Below the pieces are notes generated by a model. That model did not search any database and was not told the origin of the DNA. It worked only from the letters and a program-made list of their open reading frames with translations. Shown in pieces: positions 11,397 to 18,905 of a DNA stretch of 64,000 nt (positions within the stretch are counted from its first letter, which is position 1; every line of letters starts with the position of its first letter). This stretch comes from Telluria antibiotica (lineage in GTDB: Bacteria > Pseudomonadota > Gammaproteobacteria > Burkholderiales > Burkholderiaceae_D): assembly GCF_011682055.1 (NCBI RefSeq), contig NZ_JAAQOM010000016.1, forward strand, positions 1 through 64,000. Direction: 5' to 3'. The position numbers and the translations under genes are program-made.

Positions 11397-11495
11397 GAAT
11401 AATCCTGTCAAATGGCTGGAAGACGGTGCCACCTCGTGGGTGGCTCGTCATGCTGCCATGCTGTGGTCATTCATGCAATGCCGACAGGATGAATG

Positions 11496-12284
11496 CTATT
11501 TCGTCTCGGGCACGATGTCGCGCATCGCATACCCTTCGGGCAAGGCGAACGTGGAGGCCGGAACGTCGCCGAACTTGAGGTTTTCGACCCGTGTGATCAT
11601 GTCGCCGAATTCCGGCATGGACAAATGCATGTAGACGGGCGTTGCCAGTTCGGTGGAAAACCACATTTCCGTCGTGTGCACGAGCGGCCTGTCGTTGCCC
11701 TGGGCGCCAGCGGGAATGGTGGTTTCCGACTTGCTTCCACGGGCCTTGACGCCGCCGATTTCTTTCTCGCCGAGGTCGGTGCTTGCAGCGAGCGTGGCCG
11801 CGTCCGGCAGCTGCGCTGCCGCCAGCGAGCCCGGTTGCAATGCCGACGTCAGGCCCGTCATGCGCAGGATCTCCTTGCGTTCCGGGCAGATGAGGTAGGC
11901 GGTCTGCGTGGCCGGGTCGGCGATGGCGATGCGTTCCACGCCGGCCTGCGTCCACGCGGTGCGGGAGCGGCCGGTCTTGTCGAAGGCGTGCGACTCCCTG
12001 GTCTGGGATTTCGTCGCGTTGCCGCCGGCAAGCGCCATGGTCGTGTCCGTCACGATGTCGTACGTGTACGCCCGTGGTTTGCCGTCACGACTCTTGAGCT
12101 TGGCGACCGCATAGTTGTACTCATTGCGCAGGCGCACCGGACCGAACTGGTCCATGGCGGCTAGGCTCATCGCGGCCCCGACCGCATTAGTGTCGTCGCT
12201 CTCCTGTGCGGCAGCGGCGTGCATCGCGATCGGCAGCGCTTGGCAGGCGATCGCCAGGCTGAACAGCATCGAGAAAACTTTCAT
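11496..12284 (-). CDS. Secreted protein of unknown function, paralogue of the next gene upstream
   Basis: Protein of 262 aa with a signal peptide (MKVFSMLFSLAIACQALPIA, cleavage near HAAAAQ). I do not recognise a named family. It shares a block pattern with the protein encoded at 12308-13108: IADPATQTAYLICP against IQDPVAGMSYRLYP, TTIPAGAQGNDRPLV against TTTPAGAIGNVLPMV, EMWFSTELATPVYMHL against ETWIARDLRVPILLKM, and a closing FALPEGYAMRDI against FTVPADYTVRDV. The layout recalls LolA/DUF4412-like periplasmic beta folds. It sits 23 bp after its paralogue, in the operon led by the ECF sigma factor. Confidence 0.8.
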   Translation of the reverse strand: MKVFSMLFSLAIACQALPIAMHAAAAQESDDTNAVGAAMSLAAMDQFGPVRLRNEYNYAVAKLKSRDGKPRAYTYDIVTDTTMALAGGNATKSQTRESHAFDKTGRSRTAWTQAGVERIAIADPATQTAYLICPERKEILRMTGLTSALQPGSLAAAQLPDAATLAASTDLGEKEIGGVKARGSKSETTIPAGAQGNDRPLVHTTEMWFSTELATPVYMHLSMPEFGDMITRVENLKFGDVPASTFALPEGYAMRDIVPETK

Positions 12285-12307
12285 GGTCTTTCCTTTCCTG
12301 GTTTGGT

Positions 12308-13108
12308 TCAGCGGCGCGCGACGTCGCGCACCGTGTAGTCGGCCGGTACGGTGAACAGGGCCGTCGGGGGTTCGAGGCGCGAGATGTCCTGCAGGCGCGT
12401 CACGCTTTCACCCATGAACGGGTGGTCCATCTTGAGCAGGATCGGCACCCGCAGGTCACGCGCGATCCACGTCTCGACCGTGCTGACCATCGGCAGGACG
12501 TTGCCGATGGCGCCGGCCGGCGTGGTCGTCGTGGCCTGGGTGCCCTCGGCCGACATGCCGTCGATCTGCTTCGTGCCGAGCGAACGCATCTGCGTCGTGG
12601 CCGCCGCCATGCCGCCCGCCAGCGCGGGTGACAGTTGCCCGGCCACGCGGGTGGCGCCGGCCGCTGCGGCCGTCGAACCGGTCACCGCCGCGCCGGCTGC
12701 GGCGGGTGCCGGCGCCGCGATGGCCATCCGGTAGCCCGTCTTCGTGTCCGGATACAGGCGGTAGCTCATGCCCGCGACCGGATCCTGGATCTGCACGAGA
12801 GGCTTGCCCTTCCATTCCGACTCTTCCCGCGTGCGTCCGTCGGAATCGCGGTACAGCTTTTCCGTGTGGCGCTGCACGATCCGGTTGCCGTCGGCCAGCA
12901 CCTTGACCGACTCCGTCACCCGCTGCGCGGAATAGGGCAGGCCGCGCACCGCGCACCCGTCGGCGCAGCGCGACGACGCGCTGATCTTCAACAGCATCAC
13001 TTCCAGCGCATCGCTCGCCGGCACCGCCGCCGCACCGCCCTGCTGCGCATGGGCCACCGGGGCCAGTGCGAGCAAGGCGAGTCCCGCGGACAAGAATATC
13101 CGTCTCAT
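12308..13108 (-). CDS. Secreted protein of unknown function, first of a paralogous pair
   Basis: Protein of 266 aa exported by MRRIFLSAGLALLALAPVAHA. It differs from its downstream paralogue in having a Cys pair (SRCADGCAVRGLPYSA) early in the mature chain and an Ala/Gly-rich linker near residues 135-165. The C-terminal half carries the ETWIARDLRVPIL...VTRLQDISRLEPPTALFTVPADY pattern seen in DUF4412-like envelope proteins. The start at 13108 is chosen for its GGAGGTGG ribosome binding site; an in-frame start eight codons upstream has none as good. It follows the sigma/anti-sigma pair by 34 bp, suggesting an envelope-stress output or sensor. Confidence 0.8.
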   Translation of the reverse strand: MRRIFLSAGLALLALAPVAHAQQGGAAAVPASDALEVMLLKISASSRCADGCAVRGLPYSAQRVTESVKVLADGNRIVQRHTEKLYRDSDGRTREESEWKGKPLVQIQDPVAGMSYRLYPDTKTGYRMAIAAPAPAAAGAAVTGSTAAAAGATRVAGQLSPALAGGMAAATTQMRSLGTKQIDGMSAEGTQATTTTPAGAIGNVLPMVSTVETWIARDLRVPILLKMDHPFMGESVTRLQDISRLEPPTALFTVPADYTVRDVARR

Positions 13109-13142
13109 CACCACCTCCATGGAAAACATCAAACGCGAAGAA

Positions 13143-13643
13143 TCAGTTCACGGCCAGCCGTATCGCCAGCGGCTCGCCCGTGGCCGCCACCATCATCTCG
13201 GTGTGCACGAGTTCGTCCGGCACGTTCGCCACGATCGGGATCCCCATCTGCACGAGGGCCGCGCGCGGCAGGTCGGCCTGCTTCAGCTGCGGGTCCACCG
13301 CGGCTGCCATGCGTTCCGGCGGCACGAGCGACACGAACCCGTCGTCGGCCGCCGCCAGCGCCGGCACGATGCGTGCCGACGGCGCCCCGCCGGACAGCAG
13401 GCTCATGCCGACGATGGCCAGCGCGCATCCGACCGCACCGATGCCCGCCCACGACGCCAGGTCTTCCGCGCTCCAGCGGCGATACCACGGCAACGGTGCG
13501 TGATGCCTGGCGAACGCGCGCAGCAATGCCTGCTCCACGGCGTCCGGCGGGGCCGCGTGCGCCAGCGTGCGGCGTGCGGCATCCCATTCGGGGGCCCGGC
13601 CCTGCCCGTTTTCGCGGCCGTCGTCGAATTCGAACATGTTCAT
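13143..13643 (-). CDS. Single-pass membrane protein, likely anti-sigma factor
   Basis: Protein of 166 aa with a cytoplasmic N-terminal half, one membrane helix (about residues 67-86, AGIGAVGCALAIVGMSLLSG) and a periplasmic C-terminal part. Its start overlaps the sigma-factor stop by four bases, the usual arrangement for an anti-sigma factor. No zinc-binding HxxxCxxC motif of the ZAS class is present, so it is not a standard zinc anti-sigma. The N-terminal segment APPDAVEQALLRAFARH is the likely sigma-binding region. The function is inferred from topology and position. Confidence 0.72.
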   Translation of the reverse strand: MNMFEFDDGRENGQGRAPEWDAARRTLAHAAPPDAVEQALLRAFARHHAPLPWYRRWSAEDLASWAGIGAVGCALAIVGMSLLSGGAPSARIVPALAAADDGFVSLVPPERMAAAVDPQLKQADLPRAALVQMGIPIVANVPDELVHTEMMVAATGEPLAIRLAVN

Positions 13644-14221
13644 GCGATGTCCTTTGCAATGGCCCGGTACGGCGCGAGCGCCTTCGCCAGGGCGGCGCGA
13701 CCGCGCGCCAGGCGCGACCGCACGGTGCCGATCTCCAGCTGGCAGATCTCGGCGATTTCCTGATACGACTTTTCCTGCAACTCGAACAGAATCAGCACGT
13801 CGCGATAATGCGGCGCCAGGGCCGCGAGCGCGCGCCGCAGATGCTCGGCCGCCTCGTCGTCGAGCAGCCTCGCCAGCGGGCCGGCTGCCGTGTCGACCTG
13901 GTCGAACGCATCGTCCTCGTCATCGTCCGCAATGGGCTGCACCCAGCGGCTGTTGCGCCGCGCATGGCCCAGCACGAGGTTGCGCGCCACGCCGTACAGG
14001 AAGTTGGCCAGCATGCCCTTCAACGGATCGAAGCCGTAGCTGTCGCCCAGCAGGCCCATGAAGACTTCCTGCACGACGTCCGCCGCGACGTCCGGCGCGC
14101 CGCTGTGCAGCAACGCGAAGCTGTACAGGCCGCTCCTGTGGCGCCGGTAAAGACTCTGGAATGCGCCCGCGTCGCCCTGTCGGATCGCGCGCAGCAGTTC
14201 GATATCGTCGGATTCGTTCAC
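13640..14221 (-). CDS. ECF-type RNA polymerase sigma factor
   Basis: Group 4 (ECF) sigma factor of about 193 aa. Region 2 reads ELLRAIRQGDAGAFQSLY, then DVVQEVFMGLLG and LYGVARNLVLGHAR. Region 4 reads YRDVLILFELQEKSYQEIA with the recognition helix LEIGTVRSRLARGRAAL. I start at the GTG at 14221 (VNESDDIEL). Another GTG at 14260 would add 13 residues but falls inside the predicted ECF promoter. It leads a minus-strand operon with the membrane partner and two secreted paralogues, so it probably responds to an envelope signal and controls its own operon. Confidence 0.93.
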   Translation of the reverse strand: MNESDDIELLRAIRQGDAGAFQSLYRRHRSGLYSFALLHSGAPDVAADVVQEVFMGLLGDSYGFDPLKGMLANFLYGVARNLVLGHARRNSRWVQPIADDDEDDAFDQVDTAAGPLARLLDDEAAEHLRRALAALAPHYRDVLILFELQEKSYQEIAEICQLEIGTVRSRLARGRAALAKALAPYRAIAKDIA

Positions 14222-14248
14222 GTCGGGTCCGTTCGTTCTTTTCTTATA

Positions 14249-14275
14249 TTTGAACGGCACCGCCGAAAAGTTCCC
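14249..14275 (-). promoter_or_regulatory. Candidate autoregulated ECF promoter
   Basis: On the minus strand GGGAACTTTT (14266-14275) resembles the GAACTT -35 of many ECF sigma factors. A TCAAA at 14249-14253 sits 14-15 bp downstream, near the TCTGA/TCTAA -10 class but slightly close. A start near 14243 would leave about a 20-base leader before the GTG at 14221. Confidence 0.4.
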
Positions 14276-14341
14276 GGATATTTACAAGAAATAAATGGCG
14301 CTGGGGGAACAGCGCCGGAGGGATCGGTCAGTGACCGATGA

Positions 14342-14854
14342 TCAGAACTTGACGACGACGCCGAGGCTGAAGTTCGTCGAATCGCTCGACGGCTTCTGGA
14401 ATTCGACGCGGCCGGACACGGTCGGCGTGAAGTGGTAGGCCAGGCCCACGCCATACAGGGTGCCGCCTTTGCTATCCGGGTTATAGGTCCGGCCCCGCGC
14501 CGACCACTCGGTCGACAGGTCGTTGAAGCCGCCGCGGCCGAAGATGTCCAGCTGCGGCGTCAGCGGGTAAGAACCGACCACCGTCAGCTGTATCTGGTCG
14601 ATTTTCACGGTGCCGCCGTCGAACCCGCCGCCGTAGACATCCCAGGTGCCCAGCCGGCGATAGCCGAATTCAAAGGCGACGTTCGGATTGACGCCATAGC
14701 CCATCAGGGCACCGAAACTGGTGCCATGGACGTTGACGTTGTCGACGTGGGTCGAACCGGCGTCCACGCCGCCATAAAAGCCCGTCGGACCCGCGGCAAA
14801 CGCCGAAGACGCGATTGCGGCCAGTGCTGCCGCCACTGCAAATTTCTTGAACAT
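14342..14854 (-). CDS. Outer-membrane beta-barrel protein (OmpA/OmpX-like)
   Basis: Exported protein of 170 aa: signal peptide MFKKFAVAAALAAIASSAFA, then alternating aromatic strands of an eight-stranded barrel (GFYGGVDAGSTHVDN, VAFEFGYRRLGTWDV, QLDIFGRGGFNDLSTEW, GTLYGVGLAYHFTPTVSGR). It ends in the outer-membrane signature VVKF with a terminal Phe. The ATG at 14854 begins a clean signal peptide; an ATG seven codons upstream has no ribosome binding site. It is encoded upstream of the ECF sigma gene on the same strand, 120 bp away, and could be a target of that regulon, which is inference. Confidence 0.88.
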   Translation of the reverse strand: MFKKFAVAAALAAIASSAFAAGPTGFYGGVDAGSTHVDNVNVHGTSFGALMGYGVNPNVAFEFGYRRLGTWDVYGGGFDGGTVKIDQIQLTVVGSYPLTPQLDIFGRGGFNDLSTEWSARGRTYNPDSKGGTLYGVGLAYHFTPTVSGRVEFQKPSSDSTNFSLGVVVKF

Positions 14855-14963
14855 GTTTTCCGATCTCTTTGTCATTGAACCGCGTGCGATGCAGGCGATT
14901 ATTGCGAGTCGGAAATTATACAAGAAACAATAAATTAGTGCGATGACAACATTGTGACGGGTT

Positions 14964-16070
14964 TCAGTAGACGACGACGGAACGGATCGATTCGCCCTTC
15001 TTCATCAGGTCGAAGCCGTCGTTGATCCGGTCGAGCGGCAAGTGGTGCGTGATCAGGTCGTCGATGTTGATCTTGTTTTCCATATACCAGTCGACGATCT
15101 TCGGCACGTCCGTGCGCCCGCGCGCGCCGCCGAACGCGGAGCCTTTCCACACGCGCCCCGTGACGAGCTGGAACGGCCGCGTCGCGATCTCCTTGCCCGC
15201 GTCCGCCACGCCGATGATGATCGATTGCCCCCAGCCCTTGTGGCAGCACTCCAGCGCCTGGCGCATCGTCGTGACGTTGCCGATGCACTCGAACGAATAG
15301 TCGGCGCCGCCGTCCGTCAGCTGCACGATCGTGTCGACGACGTTCTCCACGTTCTTCGGATTGACGAAGTGCGTCATGCCGAATTTGCGGGCCATCTCTT
15401 CACGGCCCGGGTTGATGTCGACGCCGATGATCTTGTCCGCGCCGACCATCTTCGCGGCCTGGATCACGTTCAGGCCGATGCCGCCCAGGCCGAACACGAC
15501 GACGTTCGCGCCCGCCTCGACCTTCGCCGTGAAGATGACAGCGCCGATGCCCGTCGTGACGCCGCAGCCGATATAGCAGATCTTGTCGAACGGCGCGTCC
15601 GACCGGACCTTCGCCAGCGCGATCTCCGGCACGACGATGTAGTTCGAAAAGGTGGACGTCCCCATGTAGTGGTAGATCGGCTTGCCGTCCAGCGAGAAGC
15701 GGCTCGTCGCATCCGGCATCAGGCCGCGGCCTTGCGTGGAGCGGATCGCCTGGCACAGGTTCGTCTTCTGCGACAGGCAGAATTTGCACTGGCGGCACTC
15801 CGGCGTGTACAGCGGGATGACGTGGTCGTCCTTGCGCAAGCTCGTCACGCCCGGGCCGACGTCGACGACGACGCCGGCGCCCTCATGGCCCAGGATCGCG
15901 GGGAAGATGCCTTCCGGGTCGGCGCCGGACAGCGTGTAGTAATCCGTATGGCAGATGCCCGTCGCCTTCACCTCGACGAGCACCTCGCCCGCCTTCGGTC
16001 CCTCGAGTTCAACCTCTTCGATCGTCAGCGGTTTCCCGGCCTGCCATGCAATCGCTGCCTTGGTTTTCAT
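14964..16070 (-). CDS. frmA: S-(hydroxymethyl)glutathione dehydrogenase / class III alcohol dehydrogenase
   Basis: Zinc enzyme of 368 aa that oxidises S-hydroxymethylglutathione (glutathione plus formaldehyde) with NAD+ and also reduces S-nitrosoglutathione. The sequence is near full family identity: catalytic zinc ligand GICHTDYYTLSG, LGHEGAGVV, the structural zinc cysteines in PECRQCKFCLSQKTNLC, GCGVTTGIGA, and the nucleotide-binding VFGLGGIGLNV. The start at 16070 (MKTKAAIAW) fits the family. The usual partner S-formylglutathione hydrolase is not next to it. The ANTAR regulator gene lies 75 bp upstream on the same strand. Confidence 0.97.
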   Translation of the reverse strand: MKTKAAIAWQAGKPLTIEEVELEGPKAGEVLVEVKATGICHTDYYTLSGADPEGIFPAILGHEGAGVVVDVGPGVTSLRKDDHVIPLYTPECRQCKFCLSQKTNLCQAIRSTQGRGLMPDATSRFSLDGKPIYHYMGTSTFSNYIVVPEIALAKVRSDAPFDKICYIGCGVTTGIGAVIFTAKVEAGANVVVFGLGGIGLNVIQAAKMVGADKIIGVDINPGREEMARKFGMTHFVNPKNVENVVDTIVQLTDGGADYSFECIGNVTTMRQALECCHKGWGQSIIIGVADAGKEIATRPFQLVTGRVWKGSAFGGARGRTDVPKIVDWYMENKINIDDLITHHLPLDRINDGFDLMKKGESIRSVVVY

Positions 16071-16145
16071 GTGTTCTGTCCTCGGAAAGTGGTGCAAGAA
16101 AGTTTGTCATGATAACCAAGCGGGGAAGTACGCGTAGCCCGCCTT

Positions 16146-16784
16146 CTATTTTCCCTTCAACCGTCCCGCGAACGCACCATGCAGGCTGTTGAGCAATTCC
16201 TCGGCCGCGACGAGCTGTTCGGCCACTTCGTTGACCTTGCGCCGGCTGGCGCGGGCGTGGTCGCGCAGCACTTCGAACGCTGTATTGCGGTCCGTCTGGA
16301 AGCGCGTCATCAGGAGGCCGACGGCGAGGCTCGTCTCGCGGCCCGCCGCCAGCGCGGCATTCAAATTCGCTTCCGTGCGGCGCAGCTGGCGGATTTCGTC
16401 GGCGCGCGCGAGCGCCGATTCCAACGCGGGCAGCAGGCGCGCGGCATCGACAGGCTTGACGACGAAACCGACGGCACCGTGGTTGGCGGCCTCGCGCGCC
16501 GTGTCGGCGTCGTCGACGGATGACAGGAACATGAAGGCAACCGACGTGTGCTCCTTCAGCCTGCGCGCCAGGTCGAGGCCGGACATGCCCGGCATATTGA
16601 TGTCCAACAGCGCCAGCGCGATGTCGGCTTCGCGTTCGGCCACGCGCTGCAGCGCCTCGGGGGCGGACGCGGCCGGCAGGGTGTCGTGGCCGGCATGGCC
16701 CAGCACGGTAACGAGGTAGTCGAGGAACAGGGGGTCGTCGTCGACGAGCAGGATAAGACGGCGTGAAGGTGGTTGCGCGCTCAT
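16146..16784 (-). CDS. Response regulator with ANTAR RNA-binding output domain
   Basis: Two-domain regulator of 212 aa. The receiver domain (about residues 8-130) has the acidic pair LVDDDPLF, the phospho-acceptor Asp in LALLDINMPGMSG, the Thr/Ser switch FLSSVDD and Lys in VVKPVD. A coiled linker (DEIRQLRRTEANLNAAL) leads to a C-terminal ANTAR domain (residues about 145-205, VGLLMTRFQTDRNTAFEVLRDHA). ANTAR proteins usually prevent transcription termination by binding paired hairpins in mRNA leaders. No cognate histidine kinase is adjacent. The following frmA gene is a possible target, not shown. Confidence 0.9.
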   Translation of the reverse strand: MSAQPPSRRLILLVDDDPLFLDYLVTVLGHAGHDTLPAASAPEALQRVAEREADIALALLDINMPGMSGLDLARRLKEHTSVAFMFLSSVDDADTAREAANHGAVGFVVKPVDAARLLPALESALARADEIRQLRRTEANLNAALAAGRETSLAVGLLMTRFQTDRNTAFEVLRDHARASRRKVNEVAEQLVAAEELLNSLHGAFAGRLKGK

Positions 16785-17120
16785 TGTCGTGGTTCTCGCA
16801 GCGGTGAGGAAAAACGCGTCCGCTGCACTGCAACGGGCCGGATGGCGCTGAGGCGCGCCAAAAATATATCACGTTGACAAGCGGCCAAGTCAAATGAATT
16901 CACGACATATGCGCTAGCGCAATGTGTTTTGCATCAGGCGTGCAACAGGGGGTGCGCACGATTGAAAACGAATTGCATATGCATAAGTTCTCAAAATAAA
17001 CTGACCCGCGCTGCCCGATACGGGTGGCGAGATGTATCGGTTGTTTGAGGAGTCATACCAAAAGCATGCCGCCCACAAGGCGAGCTGCAATAACGATACC
17101 CAATCACGGAGAAAGCACCG
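16785..17120. other. 336-bp intergenic region with two short perfect palindromes
   Basis: Divergent control region between the ANTAR regulator and the S8 protease. It contains the perfect palindromes TGCGCTAGCGCA (16910-16921) and TGCATATGCA (16974-16983), a possible minus-strand promoter and a plus-strand TTGACA (16874-16879) without a clear -10. I see no convincing gene in it; short open frames lack ribosome binding sites. Confidence 0.6.
16865..16894 (-). promoter_or_regulatory. Possible promoter of the ANTAR regulator
   Basis: Minus-strand TTGACT (16889-16894) and GATATA (16865-16870) with an 18-bp spacer, about 80 bp before the regulator start. Reasonable spacing, moderate match. Confidence 0.4.
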
Positions 17121-18695
<1,575 letters not shown>

Positions 18696-18719
18696 CCCTC
18701 GACCGTCTCGTCGGACAAA

Positions 18720-18741
18720 GGGCGCTGCGGCGCCCTTTTTT
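18720..18741 (+). terminator. Terminator after the S8 protease gene
   Basis: Hairpin GGGCGC-TGCG-GCGCCC followed directly by TTTTTT, 25 bp past the stop codon. Confidence 0.92.
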
Positions 18742-18822
18742 CGTAGGGTGGGCACCCCGTGCCCGCGCGAACGGCGGCATGACGCATACGTTACGCGTGG
18801 GCACAGGGGTGCCCACCCTACG
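18742..18822. repeat. GTAGGGTGGGC palindromic repeat, locus 2
   Basis: Inverted pair of the interspersed unit: CGTAGGGTGGGCACCCCGTG... at 18742-18773 and its reverse (ACGCGTGGGCAC...CCCTACG) at 18793-18822. It abuts the terminator of the protease gene and lies upstream of valS. Confidence 0.85.
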
Positions 18823-18864
18823 AATTCTCACCGTTCCTTCCGGCGCAGGCTCGACGCCGTCATC

Positions 18865-18870
18865 TATAAT
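18865..18870 (+). promoter_or_regulatory. Possible -10 element of valS
   Basis: Perfect TATAAT, 35 bp before the valS ATG. No consensus -35 is present at the right distance, so confidence is limited. Confidence 0.4.
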
Positions 18871-18905
18871 GGTCGTTTCGCAAATCCAGCCTATACAGCC
18901 ACATC

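Noticed and set aside
9249..11402. A 717-codon frame opposite the M13 peptidase
   Set aside because: The minus strand encodes a complete peptidase with HELTH and C-terminal CRVW. The plus-strand product is low complexity.
13143..13643. Zinc-binding anti-sigma (ZAS) domain in the sigma partner
   Set aside because: The HxxxCxxC motif is missing, so only topology and gene overlap support the anti-sigma call.
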